From NCBI GenBank assembly GCA_903891475.1, contig CAITEP010000048.1, forward strand, positions 1-64,000: 64,000 nt of DNA. The letters run 5' to 3'. The notes beneath the pieces are model-generated. The model was not told the DNA's origin, searched no databases, and was given only the letters and a program-made list of their open reading frames with translations. Source of the DNA: an uncultured Mucilaginibacter sp. GTDB lineage: Bacteria; Bacteroidota; Bacteroidia; Sphingobacteriales; Sphingobacteriaceae. The position numbers and the translations under genes were made by a program. Shown piece after piece: positions 57,533 through 64,000 of the stretch. The first letter of the stretch is position 1; the number at the start of each line of letters is the position of its first letter.

Positions 57533-58579
57533 TTACTCAGTAATTTTTTTCGGAAAAATCAGGGAGGTAATTATGCTAATAGTTAAAATTCCAACAATAA
57601 AATACAGTGAACCAGTTGTATCCAGCCCAAGCATATCCATATATTGTGCAGCAAGCATTTTTAAACCAATAAAAACAAGGAGTCCGGCCAAACCAATTTT
57701 AAGGTAATGAAATTTATGGATGATATTTACAAGAAGAAAAAACATTGACCGCAAACCCAATATGGCAAATATATTTGAGAAAAAAACAATATAAGGGTCT
57801 TTGGTAACGGAGAATATAGCAGGAATTGAATCGACAGCAAAAACCAAATCAGTAAATTCAATGATTAGTAATACTAAGAATAAAGGAGTAATAAGTTTTC
57901 TTTTATCAACTTTGATGAAGAATTTATTACCCGAAAAATTTGGTGAAACCGAAAAATAGCGGGAAGCGTATTTTACTACTACATGTTTTTCGGTATCTAT
58001 TTTTTCTTCATCATTCCGTTTAATAAACATTGTTACACCAGTGTACACTAAAAAGGCACCAAATAAATACAATACCCAATGGAAGTGGCTTATTAATGTA
58101 GTACCAATAAAAATAAAGCCAAATCGCATGGCAATTGCGCCAATAATACCCCAAAATAACACTTTATGATAGTGTTTGGGTTCTACCCCAAAAGCGCCAA
58201 AGACTAATACAATTACAAATATATTATCGACAGACAAAGCGTATTCAACCGTATAACCGGTAATAAATTCGAGTGCCAAGTTTTTACGATAAACTTGTAG
58301 TGAACCTAAAAAATCATTGGGGTTTAAATTAATTTGATGAAAATAGGTTGAGTTAATTGCTTGAAGGCTTGAGAATGAAGTGATGTGGTGTAAGTATTGA
58401 CCGTAATTATATATAATCAAGTAAAAACAAAGCGCAAGGGTTATCCAAATAACGCTCATAATGGCAGCTCTTTTTATACTTACAGGTTTATCTGTTTTGG
58501 CAAACAAGCCTAAATCAATAGCAAGTATTAAAAAAACAAATGCGATAAAGCCTAATACGAATATTGATTCGGAAGTCAT
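57533..58579 (-). CDS. TerC/Alx-family membrane protein
   Basis: The 348-residue integral membrane protein has eight to nine helices and the TerC signature with conserved acidic residues: LEFITGYTVEYALSVDNIFV and LLIIEFTDLVFAVDSIPAIF. Family members export manganese or protect against metal stress (Alx). The start overlaps the end of the polyprenyl synthase gene by 4 bp (ATGA-type), so the two are translationally coupled. Confidence 0.9.
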   Translation of the reverse strand: MTSESIFVLGFIAFVFLILAIDLGLFAKTDKPVSIKRAAIMSVIWITLALCFYLIIYNYGQYLHHITSFSSLQAINSTYFHQINLNPNDFLGSLQVYRKNLALEFITGYTVEYALSVDNIFVIVLVFGAFGVEPKHYHKVLFWGIIGAIAMRFGFIFIGTTLISHFHWVLYLFGAFLVYTGVTMFIKRNDEEKIDTEKHVVVKYASRYFSVSPNFSGNKFFIKVDKRKLITPLFLVLLIIEFTDLVFAVDSIPAIFSVTKDPYIVFFSNIFAILGLRSMFFLLVNIIHKFHYLKIGLAGLLVFIGLKMLAAQYMDMLGLDTTGSLYFIVGILTISIITSLIFPKKITE

Positions 58580-59547
58580 TTATTCCTCTCTGTTGTAAAT
58601 GCCACCAATTGTTCCAAACCTCTTCGAGATTCACTATCTGGGAATGTATTTAAAATTGAGAATGCTTCATCTTTAAATTTCTTCATTTGTTGTTCGGCAT
58701 ATTGTAGCCCTCCGGAGTCTTTTACGAAAGCAATAATACGAGCAATTTTTTTTGGTTCATCATTATGGTTTTTAACCAAATTGATCATTTCCTTTTTTAG
58801 AGTGTTATCGCTTTTGTTAAGCGAATAAATGAGTGGTAAGGTTATTTTTTTTTCTTTAATATCAATACCTAAAGGTTTGCCAACATCATCTGTTCCAAAA
58901 TCAAACATGTCGTCCTTAATTTGAAATGCTATGCCAACTTTTTCACCAAATAGTCTCATTTTCTCGATGGTTTCATCATCAGCACAAGCGGATGCTGCAC
59001 CACATTCACAGCATGAAGCTATTAATGAAGCTGTTTTTTGGCGAATTACTTCGTAATAAACCGGCTCATCAATGTCCAGTTTTCTTGCTTTTTCTACCTG
59101 TAGTAATTCTCCCTCAATCATTTGTTCCATCGCTTCAGAAACAATTTTCAAAAATTTAAAGTCATTATTTTTTACAGAAAGCAGTAAACCTTTCGACAAT
59201 AAAAAATCACCTACTAAGACTGCGATTTTATTTTTCCAAAGCGCATTGATTGAAAAAAAACTCCTACGTTGATAGGAGTTGTCTACCACATCGTCATGAA
59301 TTAAGGTGGCAGTATGTAAAAGCTCAACTAATGCAGCTCCTCGATGGGTTGACTCATTAATACCACCACATATACTGGCAGAGAAAAATACAAACATTGG
59401 TCGTATTTGTTTTCCTTTGCGTTTAACTATATAATGGGTAATACGATCGAGCAAAGGCACTGAGCTTTGCATGGAGGATTTGAATTTTCCCTCAAAAACA
59501 TCAATATCAGATGCAATTGGTTTCTTAATCTCGTTGATGTCCAGCAT
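58576..59547 (-). CDS. Polyprenyl diphosphate synthase
   Basis: The 323-residue trans-prenyltransferase has the two aspartate motifs, DDVVD in LIHDDVVDNSYQRR and DDMFD in QIKDDMFDFG, plus the GKQIRP substrate motif near residue 45. It likely makes the side chain of menaquinone (octaprenyl/solanesyl type); chain length cannot be read reliably. It is first of the pair with the TerC gene. Confidence 0.92.
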   Translation of the reverse strand: MLDINEIKKPIASDIDVFEGKFKSSMQSSVPLLDRITHYIVKRKGKQIRPMFVFFSASICGGINESTHRGAALVELLHTATLIHDDVVDNSYQRRSFFSINALWKNKIAVLVGDFLLSKGLLLSVKNNDFKFLKIVSEAMEQMIEGELLQVEKARKLDIDEPVYYEVIRQKTASLIASCCECGAASACADDETIEKMRLFGEKVGIAFQIKDDMFDFGTDDVGKPLGIDIKEKKITLPLIYSLNKSDNTLKKEMINLVKNHNDEPKKIARIIAFVKDSGGLQYAEQQMKKFKDEAFSILNTFPDSESRRGLEQLVAFTTERNK

Positions 59548-59965
59548 TTAAACAAAACAAGCTTTTTTGCAAACTATCATAGTTAATCAGATAATTTTTT
59601 CGACAAACATAAGCTAAATTATCTTATCTGTGAATATTTTTATAGTGGTTTGATTGTAAGAATTACACATTGAATTATATAAATGATAATTATTTAAACA
59701 CTTAAAAAACAATATTTTACCATGAATTTATGACATATTTGAGCCATAAATTTATTAATTCTTTATTTTTAAAACTCTTTGATGATTCCATATCTGTTTA
59801 AATTTCATACTATTTTCATTGAACGAATTTAAATTTGATTTATTAATCAACATAATTAGACTCTCGAACTATTGGTTTTGATATTAAATTGTTTAGGTTG
59901 TGTAATAATTGTAAGTTTGCAATCCTGATAAATGAATAGATATCAGAGAAAAAGACCAGTAAATA
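59548..59965. other. AT-rich spacer before tRNA-Ser
   Basis: No gene is seen. It should hold the divergent promoters for the polyprenyl synthase gene and the tRNA. Confidence 0.6.
59889..59919 (+). promoter_or_regulatory. Promoter of tRNA-Ser
   Basis: A TTG core (59889-59891, ATTG for TTTG) is separated by 20 bp from an exact -7 box TAAGTTTG (59912-59919). The tRNA begins 46 bp later. Spacing and sequence fit the Bacteroidota sigma-A pattern. Confidence 0.55.
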
Positions 59966-60053
59966 GGAGAGGTGTCTGAGTGGTCGAAAGAGCACGCCTG
60001 GAAAGTGTGTATACGCCAAAAGTGTATCGAGGGTTCGAATCCCTCCCTCTCCG
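59966..60053 (+). tRNA. tRNA-Ser (anticodon GGA)
   Basis: The 88-nt class II tRNA has acceptor arms GGAGAGG/CCTCTCC, discriminator G, a D-arm (GTCTGAGTGGTCGAAAGAGC), anticodon loop CTGGAAA with GGA, a long variable arm and the T-loop GGTTCGAATCC. It reads UCC and UCU codons. The CCA end is not encoded. Confidence 0.95.
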
Positions 60054-60639
60054 CGAATGCTCCTTGTATTTAACGATTATAACATCAAGTTGCCTATTTG
60101 TGTTTTGGTTTTTTTGATAGCAACATAGTGAAAATGTAATTTAGAGAGGTTACGGACGTTAATTGGAGTTGTTTTTAGTAAATAATAAACAAATAAATAA
60201 TATTATTTATTTGCATTGCAATATTGATTTTTAAGAATAATGGATTTTAAATTTTCTGCTTAAACTAATATAATCGTCCGTGTAGTATTTATTAATACAA
60301 AGAATTAATAATAGTTTTGTAATATCTGTTTTACAATTAAACATGGTCAAAAAATCAACGTTTAATAATGTAGTTAATAGCTTTATGATAAATAATTACT
60401 AATGTTATTGAAAAACATAAAATATTTATATAGACTTTAGAACAATAACGGAATAAAATTTAGTTAAATTTAGACAGAACTACATCATTAAATTTTTTAA
60501 CAACTTTAATAAATATTGTTGTATTTTGCCGAAAATAATCTGTTGTGCTAAATTTTGATTTAATTTTGTAAAGGCAGTATAAGAAAGTGGTTGTCGAAAA
60601 TAGTTTTACAATCAACTTCAAATTTTATTTTAAATAAGA
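60054..60639. other. 586-bp AT-rich spacer
   Basis: No open frame of note. It holds TTTG/TAnnTTTG-like elements near its right end for the next gene, and no repeat of the tRNA 3' end was seen that would mark an attachment site. Confidence 0.6.
60561..60568 (+). promoter_or_regulatory. -7 element upstream of the first paralog
   Basis: TAATTTTG is an exact match to TAnnTTTG, 71 bp before the start. A second candidate, TTTG (60525-60528) with TAAATTTTG (60549-60557) at 20 bp spacing, lies just upstream. Confidence 0.4.
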
Positions 60640-61746
60640 ATGAAACGATTTATAATTTTTGCTTTTTTATTATGTGTTAAAAGTGCATTTTCTCAGGATA
60701 TGATTTATCTAACTGATGGGACTAAAATTCCTGGTAAAATTGTAGAAATTGACGCAAATAAGGTTAAGTTTAAAAACCTAGCAAATCCGAACGCGCAACC
60801 ATTTGTTCGCAATCTAAATTATGTTCGGGTGGCATTTAATTCAAGCGGTAATTATATTGTATTTGATCCGGCTAATCCTTTAAAGGATGCCGATAAAAAG
60901 GAGTTTATGTTAGGTTCAATGTATCAACGTCCGTTTGATATTTTGGTTGACAATAAGGGAACAGTTTACCCTGTATCTTTAATAGAAGAAAATGATAGTG
61001 AAGTAGCAGCTATATATAAAGGTAAGGAAACTCATTATAAGAAAGCTGATTTTTTGGTTGTAATTAGAAAAAATGGCACCCATGAATTTTACACCAGTGT
61101 TGATAAGGCTATCCAAATTCTTGGTCCAGGGAAGCAGGTTATACGGGATATCTTATCTCAACCTTTAGGAAAAGATGATGCAGCCTTAAACGCAGCAAAA
61201 ATCAAAATAGCCAAAAAGGATGATGGGGATTTTATTGCTCCCGATATGGCGTTATTTGGAACAAAATCTTTACAAAAAACGGAAGAGTTTACAAATTATC
61301 TTCAGGCAATTTCATCGGTAAGTACCGACAGGGCAGCAGCTGTAAAAAGCATTGATCAGGCATGTGGTTTATTTTTAAATGAACAGGCAAGAGTTGAAGT
61401 TTCGAGCACTGCGGCAAATGCTGTGCCAAAAAAATACTTGATAAGAGATTATTTGAACAGGCTAATGATTAAAAGCGGTCAATATGATAAAGTTAATATT
61501 GAATATGCCGATATCAATTATGCTTCTAAATTCAGAAAAGGACCTGATGGTAATTATTATGGTACAGTTACATTTGTTCAAAAGTTTCAGGGATTTGTTG
61601 ATGGCAATTTAGTTTATGGTGATCAAACAACTAGAAATATCACCATTGTAATAAAACATTATGAAAAAGCAATTAACGGACAAATAGTTGCGGGGTGGGA
61701 TGTATTTTTGGATGATATGGGTATCACAGAGACCAAAAAACTCTAA
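60640..61746 (+). CDS. Secreted protein of unknown function, paralog 1
   Basis: I do not recognise a family for this 368-residue protein. It has a signal peptide (cleavage near AFSQ, residue 19). The mature part opens with DMIYLTDGTKIPGKIVEI, which looks like a small beta-rich domain (about 20-75). There is a middle region of short strands and a conserved C-terminal block (about 265-368: YLIRDYLNRLMIKSGQYD, YYGTVTFVQKFQGFVDG, WDVFLDDMGI). The whole length is matched by the gene at 62084. A single-copy envelope or secreted role is all that can be said. It is AT-rich. Confidence 0.7.
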   Translation: MKRFIIFAFLLCVKSAFSQDMIYLTDGTKIPGKIVEIDANKVKFKNLANPNAQPFVRNLNYVRVAFNSSGNYIVFDPANPLKDADKKEFMLGSMYQRPFDILVDNKGTVYPVSLIEENDSEVAAIYKGKETHYKKADFLVVIRKNGTHEFYTSVDKAIQILGPGKQVIRDILSQPLGKDDAALNAAKIKIAKKDDGDFIAPDMALFGTKSLQKTEEFTNYLQAISSVSTDRAAAVKSIDQACGLFLNEQARVEVSSTAANAVPKKYLIRDYLNRLMIKSGQYDKVNIEYADINYASKFRKGPDGNYYGTVTFVQKFQGFVDGNLVYGDQTTRNITIVIKHYEKAINGQIVAGWDVFLDDMGITETKKL

Positions 61747-62083
61747 ATTGCACTAACTGTCATGAATAATTTGAAGATAAATAATTTATAATTTAAATAA
61801 TTTTAACTTTTTTCAACGAAGATACGTTAAACTCACAAATGGTTTAATTTGTTTTTTTGAAATACATAAGGGATGTATTTATCAGAATATTAAATAAATA
61901 TATACTTTTATATTTTTTAAAGCTATCTAAATAAAAAACATAAATTAAGAAAAACGTTATCAAACAGATTAACAATCTAATAACATTTAAACGTTTTTTT
62001 TAATTAATTTATTTTGTTAATTTAGAATTTTTAAGATAATAATTTTTTTTTTGTTGATTACAGGCATTTTTAACTATTTTACA
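61747..62083. other. 337-bp AT-rich spacer between the paralogs
   Basis: No gene or clear terminator was recognised. The length suggests that the second paralog has its own promoter. Confidence 0.6.
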
Positions 62084-63166
62084 ATGAAACTATTTTTCTT
62101 TTTTGCATTGTTATTTTGTGTTCAAATCACATTTGCTCAGGACATGATTTACTTGGCCGATGGTCATAAAATTCCTGGTAAAATATCAGAAATTACCGCT
62201 GATAAAATAAATTTTAAAAATTTGGCCAATCCTTCCGGCCCAATTTACACGCAAAATATAAGTAATGTTCAATTGGCGTTTAATTCCGCTGGCGATTATC
62301 TTATCTTTTCGTCAACAAACCCATTAACTGATAAAGATAAGCAAGACTTTTTGGCGGCAACTCCAAAGCAACGACCTTACGATATATTTATTGATCCATC
62401 TGGTAAGGTATTAAATGTTACCATAACTGACGAGACTGAAGACGAATTAGCTGCTGACAATGCTGGTCAAAAAGTGAAATTTCTTAAAACAAACCTATCT
62501 GTATTAATACGTAAAAACGGGAAGCATAAAATTTATGCAAGCCCTGAATTCGCGATACCACAGTTAGTAGCTAGTAAATCAAAAATTGCTGAAATTCTGG
62601 CCATGCCAGCTCCTGCGCCCATTGCAGCTGACAATAACGGCAATGATTATTTAGAACCGGATATGACAGCGTTTAGTGCAAAGTCGATTGCAAAAACACA
62701 AGAATTTACTGGTTATCTGCAATCTATTGAATCTGTAAATACCAATCGTGATGATGCAACTAAGAGCATAGGTTTGGCATGCGATTTGTTTCTAAATCAA
62801 GGGGTGGCTTCAAGGGTTGAAGTTTCAAATACCGCTAATGCCGAAGTTCATAAGTATTTAATTCATGATTACCTTAATAGGTTGATGATTAAAAGCGGTC
62901 AATTTGAAAAAGTAAATATTGAGTTCGCTAATATAAACTATGCCTCTAAGTTTAAAAAAGGTGCAGATGGTAACTATTATGGAACAGTAACCTTTGTGCA
63001 AAAATTTCAAGGCTTTGTTGACGGTAACTTGGTTTTGGCTGAAGAGCATAAACAAAGCTTAACCATTGTTTTAAAGCACTATGATAAAATAGTAAATGGT
63101 GACAAAGTATCTGCATGGGATATTTTCTTAGATGATATGGGTGTGGTTGAAAATAAAAAAATATAA
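62084..63166 (+). CDS. Secreted protein of unknown function, paralog 2
   Basis: The start at 62084 (MKLFFFFALLFC) gives 360 residues with a signal peptide ending at TFAQ; the TTG at 62051 would place 11 residues before it. It is homologous to the 60640 product from end to end: DMIYLADGHKIPGKISEI at the start, FKNLANPSGPI, the NGNDYLEPDMTAFSAKS middle, and the KSGQFEKVNIEFANINYASKF and FVQKFQGFVDGNLV blocks at the end. Differences are concentrated in the middle, where this copy has an Ala/Pro stretch (MPAPAPIAAD). The function is unknown. It is followed after 21 bp by another secreted-protein gene. Confidence 0.7.
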   Translation: MKLFFFFALLFCVQITFAQDMIYLADGHKIPGKISEITADKINFKNLANPSGPIYTQNISNVQLAFNSAGDYLIFSSTNPLTDKDKQDFLAATPKQRPYDIFIDPSGKVLNVTITDETEDELAADNAGQKVKFLKTNLSVLIRKNGKHKIYASPEFAIPQLVASKSKIAEILAMPAPAPIAADNNGNDYLEPDMTAFSAKSIAKTQEFTGYLQSIESVNTNRDDATKSIGLACDLFLNQGVASRVEVSNTANAEVHKYLIHDYLNRLMIKSGQFEKVNIEFANINYASKFKKGADGNYYGTVTFVQKFQGFVDGNLVLAEEHKQSLTIVLKHYDKIVNGDKVSAWDIFLDDMGVVENKKI

Positions 63167-63187
63167 ATAAAGGCACAAAATATAGCC

Positions 63188-64000
63188 ATGTATAGAAAAG
63201 TTCTAATATTTTTTATTCTAATTATTCCTAAGTTGTTATTGGCTCAAAGTCCAGGCTTTGAAAAAGATCCACTTGCAGGTGTACACGGTCCGGGAACTGA
63301 ATTACAAAAGCATTTTATATATCATGTTAAAAACTTAGATGAGTTTATTGAGAGATTTAATAATGATACCACATCTGAAATTCAGTTATATGTAAAAAAA
63401 ATGAATTCCCCTAAATTATCACGCGCAAGCATGATAAACGTACTTTTCAATCAATTACGACCTAATCCATGGAATACAAATGATATAAAAGCATTTTTAA
63501 AACAAGTTGATAATAATACAGCACCGGTTTTTTTAAATTTTTTAGATGATAAATGGTACGCAAATGTAACATGTGCCGTACTTTGGGAGGGGAAGCCTAA
63601 AACAATTACCCTAAAACTTAAGGTAGAGAAAGATGGAAACTCAACACTCAAGTGGGTAATTTTTGATATTGATGCTCCTTTCATAGTAGTCAATCCAACA
63701 AAAATTCCACAACCTACAATTCCAACACCTGTAAATAATGATTCATATTTAAATCCAATGAGTCATAATATCAACTTTTTTTCGATAGATCTTGTTGCCA
63801 CAGATACAAAGAATATTGCTAACTATTTAGCCTCAACGGTATATTATAGTAATAGCTTAATAGTTTTTATAAATGAATGCTTAAGTCATAAAGTTAAAAT
63901 TCAAAGTGTTCGGAAGGTGGTTTTTGATTTCCAGCAAATTAAAGGATGGGATTTTGAAGTTGAAGAATTTAATCGGCAGGATTTAAATTCGGGTTGGTTA
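63188..64000 (+). CDS. Secreted protein of unknown function, cut by window end
   Basis: The frame starts at ATG 63188 and stays open for 271 codons to the last base, so the C-terminus is missing. It begins with a signal peptide (MYRKVLIFFILIIPKLLLAQ). The mature part contains NLDEFIERFNND, a KWYANVTCAVLWEGKPK segment with a strand-rich look (KTITLKLKVEKDGN) and a later FFSIDLVATD. No known domain is recognised. It starts 21 bp after paralog 2 and is probably cotranscribed with it. Confidence 0.7.
   Translation, partial: MYRKVLIFFILIIPKLLLAQSPGFEKDPLAGVHGPGTELQKHFIYHVKNLDEFIERFNNDTTSEIQLYVKKMNSPKLSRASMINVLFNQLRPNPWNTNDIKAFLKQVDNNTAPVFLNFLDDKWYANVTCAVLWEGKPKTITLKLKVEKDGNSTLKWVIFDIDAPFIVVNPTKIPQPTIPTPVNNDSYLNPMSHNINFFSIDLVATDTKNIANYLASTVYYSNSLIVFINECLSHKVKIQSVRKVVFDFQQIKGWDFEVEEFNRQDLNSGWL

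Overview
The window is a chromosomal stretch of about 40% G+C from a member of the Bacteroidota, most likely the Sphingobacteriaceae (Mucilaginibacter/Pedobacter-like; this is inferred from gene content, as no database search was possible). The supporting signs are GldH, a RicT/PSP1 protein beside it, an Mrp of the Bacteroidota type, atpD-atpC split from the rest of the ATP synthase, many secreted peptidases and glycosidases with short signal peptides, no Shine-Dalgarno-like starts, and several promoter elements of the TAnnTTTG type.

Layout. 1-7.4 kb: gldH, ricT-like, holB (minus strand), then mrp and a small NifU-type iron-sulfur scaffold (plus), a secreted surface protein, def and an M16 peptidase. 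7.5-10.3 kb: hpt, a repeat-rich spacer, an outer-membrane barrel protein, a cyclase-family hydrolase and a DUF1801 protein. 10.4-13.1 kb: a complete, AT-rich Sau3AI-like type II restriction-modification pair. 13.2-19.5 kb: mfd, a DUF2752 protein, mmuM and gluQRS. 19.6-23.5 kb: a two-gene glycoside locus (GH29, GH2). 23.6-25.5 kb: two AT-rich orphan genes, each followed by a copy of the same ~95-bp hairpin-forming repeat, which looks like a small cassette or immunity-gene array. 25.6-27.7 kb: interspersed palindromic repeats and atpD-atpC. 27.9-33.9 kb: a FadL-like porin, an SGNH lipoprotein, and M61 and M28 peptidases. 33.9-42.6 kb: pdhB, an ABC exporter pair, an S8 protease, an ALDH7-type dehydrogenase and a TPR protein. 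42.7-44.9 kb: a ComA-like phosphosulfolactate synthase and an LDH2/ComC-family dehydrogenase. 44.9-52.6 kb: recQ, HIT, a rhodanese-like protein, trmD, ahcY, bactofilin with M23 peptidase, and bacilliredoxin. 52.8-59.5 kb: an M1 aminopeptidase, a small repeat protein, a sterol-desaturase-family protein, cdaA, terC and a polyprenyl synthase. 59.5-64 kb: tRNA-Ser(GGA) and an AT-rich tail with two tandem paralogous secreted proteins and a third secreted gene cut by the window end.

Most of the window is housekeeping. The accessory parts worth attention are the restriction-modification pair, the repeat-delimited gene pair at 23.6-25.5 kb, the ComA/LDH2 pair that may form part of a sulfonate pathway, and the family of unknown secreted proteins at the right end. 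No CRISPR array, transposase, integrase, prophage or rRNA gene was seen.
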